From: Desulfurellaceae bacterium
GTDB lineage: Bacteria; Campylobacterota_A; Desulfurellia; JAGGSF01
Assembly: GCA_023128455.1 (NCBI GenBank)
Contig: JAGMDW010000185.1
Span: forward strand, 1 to 36,980
Reading direction: 5' to 3'
Length of the DNA stretch: 36,980 nucleotides
Notes under the pieces: model-generated
Told to the model about the DNA's origin: nothing
Seen by the model: the letters and a program-made list of their open reading frames with translations, nothing else
Database searches by the model: none
Part shown: positions 1 through 9,377 of the stretch, one piece after another
How the letters are laid out: each line of letters opens with the position of its first letter
Position numbering within the stretch: the stretch's first letter is position 1
Translations under genes and position numbers: made by a program

Positions 1-58
1 GACAAGAAGTGGCTGAAATTCTTTTCTTTTGATTAAACTAAAGAAACCAACAAACTAT

Positions 59-451
59 TTAAGCCTCAAAGAAAAGTTTTACTTCTTCCTCGGGTAGATT
101 TAATTTCTTTGAAATAGAAGAAATATCATAGCCTTTTTCTTCCAAATTTAAGATTTTATCCTTTAAATCCGGTGTGTCTTTCAATTTTTCCCAGATAGAA
201 AACAAATGCAAAAACATCTCATTTTTCTGTTTAATATCTTCTAACAGTTCCTGCCTATCTTTTTGATAATTTGCCATCTCAGATTTTAATTTCTCGGCTA
301 AGATGCGTTCTTTTTCCATTAGGTTCTTTGCCATATCCATTAAAGTCAAGAATGTTACCTTTTGTCTTTTCTGTATAAACTTATCTACTACTAAATACAA
401 TACGACCATTACATCAAATATAGCCTGGCAGATGAAAAAGGTCTCACTCAT
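59..451 (-). CDS. small N-terminally membrane-anchored coiled-coil protein with C-terminal HTH-like segment (DUF2802/DUF6115-like)
   Basis: ORF track; N-terminal hydrophobic helix, charged coiled coil, C-terminal 'YDISSISKKLNLPEEEVKLFFEA' resembling a helix-turn-helix; 4-bp overlap with the upstream gene. Confidence 0.6.
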   Translation of the reverse strand: MSETFFICQAIFDVMVVLYLVVDKFIQKRQKVTFLTLMDMAKNLMEKERILAEKLKSEMANYQKDRQELLEDIKQKNEMFLHLFSIWEKLKDTPDLKDKILNLEEKGYDISSISKKLNLPEEEVKLFFEA

Positions 452-1290
452 AATATTAAAATATCCATAAAAACAAACACAAACAGGGTAATACTAATAT
501 AACCATTGATATTAAAGAAAGCAATATTGATCTTATCCAACTCACGAGGACGGGCAAGCAGGTGTTCATAGATTAGGAGGAAAGCAGATATAATAACAGC
601 TATATAAGAAAAGATATGCAGTCCGCAATAATAAAAGGCAAGGAAAAACAGAACAACAGTAAAAAGGTGAAACAGACGAGCAACAATCAAAGCTTTATCT
701 TCGCCCAAAGACACGGGTAAGGAATAAAGACCTGCCTTTTTATCAAATTCCACATCTTGAAGACTATACAGAATATCAAATCCTGCTATCCAGAACATCA
801 CACCTAAAGAAAGAAAAATTGCATCTAAACCAAAACTTGCTTTTGCTGCTATATAGCCACCCAAAGGAGCAATCGCATCCGTAGCTCCCAAATACAGATG
901 ACATAAAGGTGTGAATCTCTTGCTATAAGAATAAGTGAGAATAAAAAAAAGGGCAATGGGAGAAAGCATAAAGCACAAATTGTTTAAACAAAATGCAGAA
1001 AACTCAAATACGATAAGTGAAACAATGGTAAATATCCACGCATTTCTTACTTTCACCTTGCCTGCTGGTATCTCTCTATTTTTCGTGCGTATATTTAACG
1101 CATCAAATCTTCGATCTATAATCCTATTCAAAGTCATCGCCGCCGAACGAGCACTGATCATCGCAACAACGATAAAAAAAATAATTCTTAAAGGGGGGAT
1201 AGCATGAATTGCCATCAACGCACCCACAAAGGCAAAGGGAAAGGCAAAGATAGTATGCTCTACCTTTATCATCCTAAGGATTTTTATCAT
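448..1290 (-). CDS. UbiA-family prenyltransferase (4-hydroxybenzoate polyprenyltransferase-like; could be the futalosine-pathway MqnP type)
   Basis: polytopic; motifs 'LNRIIDRRFDALNIRTKNREIPAG' and 'DVEFDKKAGLYSLPVSLG' match the two Asp-rich UbiA motifs. Confidence 0.88.
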   Translation of the reverse strand: MIKILRMIKVEHTIFAFPFAFVGALMAIHAIPPLRIIFFIVVAMISARSAAMTLNRIIDRRFDALNIRTKNREIPAGKVKVRNAWIFTIVSLIVFEFSAFCLNNLCFMLSPIALFFILTYSYSKRFTPLCHLYLGATDAIAPLGGYIAAKASFGLDAIFLSLGVMFWIAGFDILYSLQDVEFDKKAGLYSLPVSLGEDKALIVARLFHLFTVVLFFLAFYYCGLHIFSYIAVIISAFLLIYEHLLARPRELDKINIAFFNINGYISITLFVFVFMDILIL

Positions 1291-1831
1291 ACTTCTTAAA
1301 ATAGGATATAAAATACATTGCGCCAGAAAATAAAGTCAAAATCACGACAAGATAAAATAGATATAATCCATATATCTTAAATTTAGACAAAAGTAACAAT
1401 ATGCAGATAAGCTGCAAAGCAGTTTTCCATTTACCCGCCCACTTTGCTTCCAACACCACTTTCTGGACAGCCATACTCCTTAAACTGGTTACAGCCAGTT
1501 CTCTAACTATAATAAGAATAACCGCCCAAAAGGGAATATGAATGGTTTCTATCATTGTTATGAATATAGAACATATGAGAATCTTATCGGATAGGGGATC
1601 AAGAAATTTCCCAACATCAGTGATCAATTTCATCCGTCTGGCAATTAAACCATCCAAAACATCAGTGGCAGCGGCAGCAAGAACAAGCAACATAGCAATA
1701 ATATTGGAAAAATCAGTATTGATATAAATACAAATAACTATTGGTATAGTCAAAAATATCCTTGATAAGGAAAGAATATTGGGAAGATTATTTCTGGATA
1801 CTTTGGAGAAGTTCTCTTGCATCTTTGTCAT
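1274..1831 (-). CDS. pgsA: CDP-diacylglycerol--glycerol-3-phosphate 3-phosphatidyltransferase
   Basis: CDP-alcohol phosphatidyltransferase signature 'DVLDGLIARRMKLITDVGKFLDPLSDK'; start may be internal (Met4). Confidence 0.9.
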   Translation of the reverse strand: MTKMQENFSKVSRNNLPNILSLSRIFLTIPIVICIYINTDFSNIIAMLLVLAAAATDVLDGLIARRMKLITDVGKFLDPLSDKILICSIFITMIETIHIPFWAVILIIVRELAVTSLRSMAVQKVVLEAKWAGKWKTALQLICILLLLSKFKIYGLYLFYLVVILTLFSGAMYFISYFKKYDKNP

Positions 1832-3431
1832 CCGGTTTAATCTTTAAAATTTTATTTACCATATCAATTGCTTCTTTTTTTCTGTTCAACTTTGCATATA
1901 CATTAGCTAAGTGTAACATGATAACGGGTTCATTTTTAACTACATTCAATGCCTTTTCTAAATACTCCAACGCCTTCCTATAATCATCCTGTTTATAATA
2001 ACCCCAGCCTAAGCTATCCAAATAATATCCATTGTTTGGAGAAATACTCAATGCTTTTTTTACCAACTCCATGCCTTTATTTACATTTATATCCTCTTCT
2101 ATATACAGATAACCTAAGTAATTCAAAGCGGAGGCATTGATTGGGTCTATATTTAATACTTTATTTAGATAATCAATGCTCTTGTTTACATCGTGCAAAT
2201 CTACATAATACACATCTGCTAAGTAATATGGGAAGTTTACATCAAGAGGAATCCTGCTCATTCCCTCTTGTAAAACATCCACAACCTTCAACCAGTCCTT
2301 TTTTTCCTCATACAAAGAGGCAAGTGAAAAATACAATTGACTATCTAAAGGTTTTAAGTCTATGGCTTTATTCAAAACTTCAATGGCTTCTTTCATTTTT
2401 TTCTCTTTTTTATACATATCTACAGTTCTCTGCACACCCAATGAGTAAAAACCACTACCTATCTTTATATAAGAGAAAAATTTCAGTGCCTGCGGGTAAT
2501 CTTCCTTAAAATAATAAGCCAAGCCTAAAAAGTAATTGACACGATCACTCTCCTCAATTCCGCGCAACCTACTCAGAACATCAACGGCTTTTTTATACTC
2601 TCCTCTTTTAATATACAGTATGCCCAATCTCTCCATAACATCTATATCTTTCTCGTGTTTAAGAAGTCGCTGGTATATTTTTTCTTCCTTTTGCGGCATA
2701 TTCAATTTTTCATAAGCCTGTGAAAGCTCAATCAACAAAGGCACCTTGTCTCCCACCTTATCTAAGGCATATTCATAAAAAGAAACCATCTTTTTAAACT
2801 TACCCTCATCCATATATATATCCCCTACTAAAAGAGCCATCTTAGCTGATTGTTCATTCAAACTGTATGCTTTCTTAGCATAGATAAGGGCAGTTTTGTA
2901 AAAATGTCCCTCCCTGTATTCCAAGGCAATGTAAAAAAGTAATGAGGTATCATCAGGATTAAAAGACAAACCTTCTCTCCATATCTTTAAGGCTTCTGCA
3001 ACATCACCCTTACTCACACTGATAAGCCCCCATCTCAAATATATATCCGCATCATGAAACCTGTGAGACGCATCACGAAGAACAACAACCGATTCATCAA
3101 CTCTTGAAAGCTGCAAAAGCAAACTAGATAGTAAAAGATAGGCAGATTTTCTATTCGGATCTATATTAATAGTCATTCGCAAAAGACGAATACTCTTTTC
3201 AGGATCCCCTCTTGCTAAAAGCCTGGCATATTCCTCATAAAAAAGCGGCTTTTTGCTATTCTTTAGCATCCATTCATATTCTGCTTTTGCCTTATCAATC
3301 TTATGTTCATTTATGTAGATATGAGCAAGCATATAATGATAATAAAGAGACGACGAATGATATGTTTTAATCTGAGGCGTAGCACATGCACACAAGAAAA
3401 AAAGCATAATTAACAGGACTATTTTTTTCAC
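1788..3431 (-). CDS. TPR-repeat lipoprotein
   Basis: signal peptide with lipobox 'LFFLCAC'; many TPR units across 547 aa. Confidence 0.85.
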   Translation of the reverse strand: MKKIVLLIMLFFLCACATPQIKTYHSSSLYYHYMLAHIYINEHKIDKAKAEYEWMLKNSKKPLFYEEYARLLARGDPEKSIRLLRMTINIDPNRKSAYLLLSSLLLQLSRVDESVVVLRDASHRFHDADIYLRWGLISVSKGDVAEALKIWREGLSFNPDDTSLLFYIALEYREGHFYKTALIYAKKAYSLNEQSAKMALLVGDIYMDEGKFKKMVSFYEYALDKVGDKVPLLIELSQAYEKLNMPQKEEKIYQRLLKHEKDIDVMERLGILYIKRGEYKKAVDVLSRLRGIEESDRVNYFLGLAYYFKEDYPQALKFFSYIKIGSGFYSLGVQRTVDMYKKEKKMKEAIEVLNKAIDLKPLDSQLYFSLASLYEEKKDWLKVVDVLQEGMSRIPLDVNFPYYLADVYYVDLHDVNKSIDYLNKVLNIDPINASALNYLGYLYIEEDINVNKGMELVKKALSISPNNGYYLDSLGWGYYKQDDYRKALEYLEKALNVVKNEPVIMLHLANVYAKLNRKKEAIDMVNKILKIKPDDKDARELLQSIQK

Positions 3432-5224
3432 GATATTTCCCTCAATCTCTCAACCAGACGATAAGCCTGTTTCATACTTATCTTTCCCACCTTAGCCACT
3501 TTATTACAATCTGCTTTAGCAATTGCCTCTATGCTACCAAAGTGCCTTAAAAGCAACCTTTTTCTGGCCTGAGCTACACCTTCAACCCTATCTAACAGGG
3601 AGGTGAGCACCATTTTTCTCCTCTTTGTGCGATGAAAACTCAATGCAAACCTATGCACCTCATCCCTCAGCTTTTGAAAAAAACGCAAGACATCATCGTC
3701 CACATCTATTCTACCTTCTTTCGTATAAATCCTATCCAAAACATCCCCTTTCGCTCTTCTCACTTTATCATTTATTTTCTCTTTAGCAATGCCTGCCACA
3801 GAAATACAGCGAGGGACAACTTCTCTTACAACATCTGCATGTTGCATTCCTCCATCTACCAAAATCACATGCGGCATACTCCTTCCCTCTTTCTGTATAT
3901 TCTTTATATGCCTCATCGCAAGCTCACACATCCAATCCAAATCACAAACACCTTTTTCCATACTAAAACGCCTATACATATCCTTGACAAATCCCCTGCT
4001 GTATCTCACGCTCGCACCTGCTACATTCGTTCCTCCAATATGGGAAACATCATACACATCAAATATATAAGGAATCTTTTTTAAAGACAAATATTCTTTT
4101 ATCTTTTCTAATATTACATCTTCTGTATGCACCTTCCGAAGATATATCTGAAGATTTGTTTGCGCATTTTTCTCACTTTTTCTTAAAAGATTCACTTTTT
4201 TACCTCTCCTGGGCACGACCAATTTTGTATTCAATAACTCCTGTATTATCTCTCTTTTTATCAACTTACTTGTTACAATTTCTTTCGGAAGAAACTCACC
4301 TTTTAAATAATATTGTACAATAAAATCTTCCCTTATCTCAAAAGAATCATCCACATTTTCCAAAAAAAATGAACGACTGGCAGTGATGTTACCATCTCTA
4401 ACCGAAAGAATATTAGCACACAAAGTACCATGCTCATAAGCGAAACCTATAACATCTGCCGTATAGTTTCTCATTTCTACAATCTCTTGTCCTTTGTAAA
4501 AAAGCCTGACCGCATTTATCCTATCCCTCAATCTTGCAGCTTTCTCAAAATTTAAGTTTTCTGCGCATTGCTTCATCTGCTCCTTTAGCTTTTTTACCAA
4601 TTCTCTTCCATTGCCCTGTAAAAGCAGTTTTAATTCTTCCACTATTTTCCCATATTCTCCTTCACTAATCTTTCCGCAACAAGGAGCGGAACACAGACCC
4701 ATCTGATAGTAGATGCACGGTTCTTCCCTCGCTAAACAAAAACTGATTTTCCTCTGAATTATAGGAAATGTTCTCCGTAAAACCCTTAGTATTCCTCCTA
4801 ATTTTTTTACAGGAGTAATGGGTCCAACATAGAGGTCACCTTTCTTTTTTACACGTCGAGCCAATGTAAGAGAGGGAAATTTCTGGGACAGTGTAAGCCT
4901 CAGGTAAGGGTAACTCTTATCATCTCGCAAAACGATGTTATAGGGAGGACGATATTCCTTGATGAAACTGCATTCCAACAGATACGCCTCTTTCTCTTTT
5001 TCTACCACGACAATTTCTATTTCCCCTGCTTCATTTACCATTGCTTGCTTGAACGGTGAAAGGGTTTCTGAGTGCAGGTAAGAAGATACCCGCTTTCTCA
5101 AATTCTTAGCTTTCCCCACATAAATTATTTCATCTTCTCTATTCCTTATGAGATATACTCCTGTTTTCTGCGGTATGTTTTGAAGCTGGGTTTTGTTATC
5201 AAATATATTCAATTTTATGCCCAT
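3428..5224 (-). CDS. uvrC: excinuclease ABC subunit C
   Basis: GIY-YIG N-terminus 'KTGVYLIRNREDEIIYVGKAKNLRKRVSSYL', UVR motif, 'DVSHIGGTNVAGASVRY', C-terminal HhH. Confidence 0.97.
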   Translation of the reverse strand: MGIKLNIFDNKTQLQNIPQKTGVYLIRNREDEIIYVGKAKNLRKRVSSYLHSETLSPFKQAMVNEAGEIEIVVVEKEKEAYLLECSFIKEYRPPYNIVLRDDKSYPYLRLTLSQKFPSLTLARRVKKKGDLYVGPITPVKKLGGILRVLRRTFPIIQRKISFCLAREEPCIYYQMGLCSAPCCGKISEGEYGKIVEELKLLLQGNGRELVKKLKEQMKQCAENLNFEKAARLRDRINAVRLFYKGQEIVEMRNYTADVIGFAYEHGTLCANILSVRDGNITASRSFFLENVDDSFEIREDFIVQYYLKGEFLPKEIVTSKLIKREIIQELLNTKLVVPRRGKKVNLLRKSEKNAQTNLQIYLRKVHTEDVILEKIKEYLSLKKIPYIFDVYDVSHIGGTNVAGASVRYSRGFVKDMYRRFSMEKGVCDLDWMCELAMRHIKNIQKEGRSMPHVILVDGGMQHADVVREVVPRCISVAGIAKEKINDKVRRAKGDVLDRIYTKEGRIDVDDDVLRFFQKLRDEVHRFALSFHRTKRRKMVLTSLLDRVEGVAQARKRLLLRHFGSIEAIAKADCNKVAKVGKISMKQAYRLVERLREIS

Positions 5225-6279
5225 AAAACCTTCTCATACACATCTATATACCTTTTTACCATTTCTTGAGGAGAGAAGAAAGTTCCTCTCTTCTTCCCTG
5301 CAGCGATAAGTGTATCCCTCAATTTTTCATCCTTAAAAATGCGCTCTACAGCATGAAAAATGGCCGATGCATCGTTGGGAGGAACAACGAGACATGCCCC
5401 TTCACCTATCTCTCTTATCCCTCCTACATCCGTAGCCACAACGGGAATACCAAACCAAAACGCCTCTTTTAACACAGCAGGCGAGCCTTCCCCCTCTGTA
5501 GAACTGATCACCACTACGTCCGCAGCAGGATAAAGTTTTTCTACATCATCTACAAAGCCCAACAGATAAACATTGCTTAACCCCTTATCACTTATCATCT
5601 TTTGTAACATACCTTTGTCGCCGCCTCCGGCAACCAAAAGATAAATCCTTCTATTCAATAAAGCAAAAGCATCCAATAAAATCTTTTGTCCCTTCATGGG
5701 TAAAATGTTCCCTACATTTAATATTACCATTCCATCTACAGGCAACCCAAGTCTTTCTCTTGCCACACTCCTTGAAATATCATTTCCCCTAATATCCACT
5801 GCACTATGTATAACATACAATTTTCTATCATCGATAAAAGAAAAAGTATCTTTAATAGACGAACAAACACAGACAATGGCATCATGTAACCTATATTTGG
5901 TTTTTTTAAAAAATCCTTTGATCTGATAACTAACCCTTCTGGTGTGCACTGTCTTTATTCCCCAAAGCTTTAAAAAAGCAGAATAAAAAGCACCATGAGC
6001 AGTATGAGAATGAACAATAGAAAAATTCCTTTTTTTCACAAAAGATAAATTCTTCAGTGCGCTTTGTAAATCCCATTCTCCTTTAAAAGGAACTGTAACA
6101 CATTCAAACTCACTTCCTATTTTTTCCCTCAATACAGCACTTTTTTTTAAAGCAAATACGCTTTCTATCCCCTCATCTCTCAATCCTCTTGCCAGAATTA
6201 AAGCCTGTTTTTGTCCTCCGCCAAATCTCTTCTCCGTATCTATATGCAGAACGCTAAATTTTTCTGTACATACCGCCAT
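5215..6279 (-). CDS. glycosyltransferase family 4 (LPS core/polysaccharide type)
   Basis: 'GGGQKQALILARGL', 'EGEGSPAVLKEAFWFGIPVVATDVGGIREI' GT4 donor-site motif. Confidence 0.88.
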   Translation of the reverse strand: MAVCTEKFSVLHIDTEKRFGGGQKQALILARGLRDEGIESVFALKKSAVLREKIGSEFECVTVPFKGEWDLQSALKNLSFVKKRNFSIVHSHTAHGAFYSAFLKLWGIKTVHTRRVSYQIKGFFKKTKYRLHDAIVCVCSSIKDTFSFIDDRKLYVIHSAVDIRGNDISRSVARERLGLPVDGMVILNVGNILPMKGQKILLDAFALLNRRIYLLVAGGGDKGMLQKMISDKGLSNVYLLGFVDDVEKLYPAADVVVISSTEGEGSPAVLKEAFWFGIPVVATDVGGIREIGEGACLVVPPNDASAIFHAVERIFKDEKLRDTLIAAGKKRGTFFSPQEMVKRYIDVYEKVLWA

Positions 6280-7345
6280 ACAACTTTGCTCTCAATTTAT
6301 TTGAATAAAGCCTAATGCGAGACTTAAACCAGTTCAAATCCTTCTTCCACACATTAAATCTCTTTATAAAAAGCGCATCATCACCTGGCGAATTGGAGCC
6401 GGGTTTAGTGGTAAATAGATACTTAAACCCCACTTCCTGCGCTACTTTTATACTCAAATCATCGTATGCTCCCCAAGGCCAACTAAATGCAGAGCATCTC
6501 TTCATTATCTCACCTTCTATTTCCCCCTTGCCTATAAATAATACATTTTTTATCCTCTTACAGCGTTCTTCATCTGTTTCCATTCTTCCTATTTTCCCAT
6601 GTCTTTTGTGATAATCTTCCACTATATCTTCCAATCTTTCTTTCCATCTGTCTTGTTTAAAAAAATTCACATAACCGTTATTCAATACATATTTTGCTAA
6701 TTCATCATTCAACGGTTTATCGGGAATAAAACGATTGTTTGCCAACTCTGGTTTTCTTAAAAAATTAAGTGTTCCATAACGTTCATCACCATCTATAATC
6801 TCCCATATACTATTTTTCTTTCTGGGTTGATTAAACCCTCTAATTTTACTATCTGCATAAACTTTACGATGACGCTTAGTATGAGACTGCACATCAAAAA
6901 CAGTCTTATTCATCTGCCTCACCTCTTCCCAGCATAATCTTCGTTCTGTCTTTGCTGGATAATTATCTACTATACTCCAGGTAGGCATACAGGGGCACAG
7001 CCTCTCTTTTTTTATTCTCCCCTGCCATACATCTTGCAGGCTAAAACTGCAGGTTGTCTCTTCTTCCACCATCCATGTAGCCAAGAACAATAAGGCTTTA
7101 AAGTCATACTTTTTAAGTAAAGGACAGGCATAAACCCAATTGTCTAAATAACCATCATCAAATGTAATACACACCATCTTCTGCCAATTTTTTTTGCCTT
7201 CTTTCATATACAGGGCAAGCTCTTCTAATCCAATAGACCTATAACCTTCTCCTCTTAAGAATTTTAACTGTTCCTCAAAAAGCTCGGGTGGAATCCCTTC
7301 CTCATTTATATGATGATATAGAAGAACGGGTACGCTGGTTTGCAT
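6254..7345 (-). CDS. polysaccharide deacetylase family protein
   Basis: NodB-type motifs 'VCITFDDGYLDNW', 'QSHTKRHRKV', 'FSWPWGAYDD'. Confidence 0.85.
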   Translation of the reverse strand: MQTSVPVLLYHHINEEGIPPELFEEQLKFLRGEGYRSIGLEELALYMKEGKKNWQKMVCITFDDGYLDNWVYACPLLKKYDFKALLFLATWMVEEETTCSFSLQDVWQGRIKKERLCPCMPTWSIVDNYPAKTERRLCWEEVRQMNKTVFDVQSHTKRHRKVYADSKIRGFNQPRKKNSIWEIIDGDERYGTLNFLRKPELANNRFIPDKPLNDELAKYVLNNGYVNFFKQDRWKERLEDIVEDYHKRHGKIGRMETDEERCKRIKNVLFIGKGEIEGEIMKRCSAFSWPWGAYDDLSIKVAQEVGFKYLFTTKPGSNSPGDDALFIKRFNVWKKDLNWFKSRIRLYSNKLRAKLYGGMYRKI

Positions 7346-8345
7346 ATTGCGATACCTCCTTTACTTTATCAAAAACATCATCAACTGAAATCATCTTCAT
7401 GCACTGGTAATCCTTTTTACATACATCTGTTCCATGAAGCGAGCAAGGACGGCACGGCATGTCTACTTCCGCCACCCTTACCTCTTTACCTCGAGGATAA
7501 AAACCAAACTCAGACACCGTAGGACCAAATATAACCACCAGTGGAATACGAAAAGCATTGGCTATATGCATCAAACCAGAATCATTGCTTACAAAAATAT
7601 TCATAAAGCTGATTAATGCAATTGCCTCTTTTATCGTCAATCTACCCATAAGGTTGTATGTCCTGTGAGGACAAACAATTTCAATCCGACCGCCTATTTC
7701 TTTATTCTCTCCAAACAAAAATAAAACAGCATTTTTATTCCAGGATAGTATTTTCTCAGCCAATGCACTGTATTTATCTACTCCCCACATCTTCGTTTTC
7801 CAGCTGCTATCCGCTGCAAAACCTACTAAAAACCTATTTTTAAAGTGGTTACCCATCATTTCTGACACATTATTCTCCGTATCTTTATCTACAAAGAGAT
7901 GAGGAAAAGAACCCTTATTCTGAACGCCCAGCAGAGATAATTGCCATTCAATCACTCCGCCCAAAGGTTTCTTAGTAGAAAGTAATCTTAAAAATCTGTT
8001 TTTTTTTATCAAGGAAAGTCTAAACAAGGTATATTTGCACACATGCAAATATTGCCGCTTTTTTATTAAAAGAGAAAACATTTTGCTCCGCAGGGAACTA
8101 TGTAAATCAAACACAATATCGAACTTTTCCTTCCCTACTTTATTTACCAGAGAAACTATAGATTCATTTTCCTCCAAACATACAACACGATCAATATAAG
8201 GGTTGTCCTCTATTACATCTTTGTATTTACATTTTGTTATATAAGTAACAAATGCGTTAGAATATATCTCCTTTAAAGAATGAATGAAAGTTGTGGAAAG
8301 TACTATATCACCCAGTGAACTAAAACGAATGACGAGTATTCTCAT
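7302..8345 (-). CDS. glycosyltransferase family 9 (heptosyltransferase-like)
   Basis: 'MRILVIRFSSLGDIVLSTTF', 'SNDSGLMHIANAFRIPLVVIFGPT', Cys motif 'CRPCSLHGTDVCKKDYQCM'. Confidence 0.9.
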   Translation of the reverse strand: MRILVIRFSSLGDIVLSTTFIHSLKEIYSNAFVTYITKCKYKDVIEDNPYIDRVVCLEENESIVSLVNKVGKEKFDIVFDLHSSLRSKMFSLLIKKRQYLHVCKYTLFRLSLIKKNRFLRLLSTKKPLGGVIEWQLSLLGVQNKGSFPHLFVDKDTENNVSEMMGNHFKNRFLVGFAADSSWKTKMWGVDKYSALAEKILSWNKNAVLFLFGENKEIGGRIEIVCPHRTYNLMGRLTIKEAIALISFMNIFVSNDSGLMHIANAFRIPLVVIFGPTVSEFGFYPRGKEVRVAEVDMPCRPCSLHGTDVCKKDYQCMKMISVDDVFDKVKEVSQYANQRTRSSISSYK

Positions 8346-9369
8346 CTACAAACCTCTTCACCGCTACAAAAACCTCGTCTACGGAAATATCCAGCATACA
8401 TTTGAAATGTCCCTCACGACAATGAAAACTTCCGTGCTTTCCACAGGGACGACATCTTAAGCCCTTTCTTTCCATTACAGCACATCTCTTCCCCCAGGGA
8501 GAGAAACCAAACTCAGGCACTGTAGGACCGAATATAGCCACCGTAGGAACATTATAAGCACAAGCAATATGCATAGGACCAGAATCATTGGTTATAAAAA
8601 CATCCATTTGAGAGATAAGACAGAATAGTTCTTTCAATTTTGTCTTTCCAGCAAGATTTATAATACGTTCATTGTCACCCTTTATAAAAGAGGCTTCTTC
8701 TTTGTCCCTTTCCAATCCAAAGATGAATACCCGACCATGCAGCTCATTTATAATCCGTTGTGCAAGAGCTTTAAAGTTCTCCTTGGGCCATTTTTTAGTA
8801 GGCCATATAGAAAATGGATTTATACCTATCTTCAGTTCAGTTCTCACTCCATAAGCTTCAAATATGTTGCCACAAAATGCCTTCGCTTCTTCAGGACAAT
8901 AGAGTTCTGCATCATAACTCCATTTTTCCTTACCAATATTTAAAGGGTTTAAAAGAGATAGATTTCTTTCCACTTCGTGAATGTGGAGATCCCTTTCCAC
9001 AATCCTGTTATACACAAAAGGCATAGCAGAATCAGAAAAACCTATTCTCAACGGGATATGCGAAAACAGAACAAGCAATGAAGTACGCATGGAACGATGA
9101 GCAGATATTAAAACATCAAAGCGCTCTTGCTTTATTTCTTTTAGTTTTCTTATAAAACCGCTTACGCCATTTTCTTTGCCATGCTTGTCATATGTTATTA
9201 TTCCGGAAATATCTTCATTACCTGAAAATACATCACCATTTTGAGGTATGGTTAAACTCCAGACTTGAGCATCGGGAAAACTCTTTTTAATACTTTTTAT
9301 TAATGGCAGTGTTAGTATCGTATCTCCCAAAAAGGAGGTTTGAATGACAAGAATCTTTTTAAAATTCAT
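8320..9369 (-). CDS. waaF: ADP-heptose--LPS heptosyltransferase (WaaF/RfaF-like, GT9)
   Basis: 'KKILVIQTSFLGDTILTLPLI', 'TNDSGPMHIACAYNVPTVAIFGPTVPEFGFSPW', Cys motif 'CRPCGKHGSFHCREGHFKCM'. Confidence 0.85.
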   Translation of the reverse strand: MNFKKILVIQTSFLGDTILTLPLIKSIKKSFPDAQVWSLTIPQNGDVFSGNEDISGIITYDKHGKENGVSGFIRKLKEIKQERFDVLISAHRSMRTSLLVLFSHIPLRIGFSDSAMPFVYNRIVERDLHIHEVERNLSLLNPLNIGKEKWSYDAELYCPEEAKAFCGNIFEAYGVRTELKIGINPFSIWPTKKWPKENFKALAQRIINELHGRVFIFGLERDKEEASFIKGDNERIINLAGKTKLKELFCLISQMDVFITNDSGPMHIACAYNVPTVAIFGPTVPEFGFSPWGKRCAVMERKGLRCRPCGKHGSFHCREGHFKCMLDISVDEVFVAVKRFVDENTRHSF

Positions 9370-9377
9370 TGTATATA

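Noticed and set aside
1-58. Short plus-strand reading frame DKKWLKFFSFD* at the window edge
   Set aside because: Too short to tell a convergent gene end from chance
3632-4084. Antisense ORF (150 aa) opposite uvrC, and similar shadow ORFs (1949-2509, 3789-4070, 12862-13254, 16473-16973, 9889-10251)
   Set aside because: Opposite strand of well-recognised genes, low-complexity composition, no SD or family motifs; expected by-products of AT-rich coding DNA
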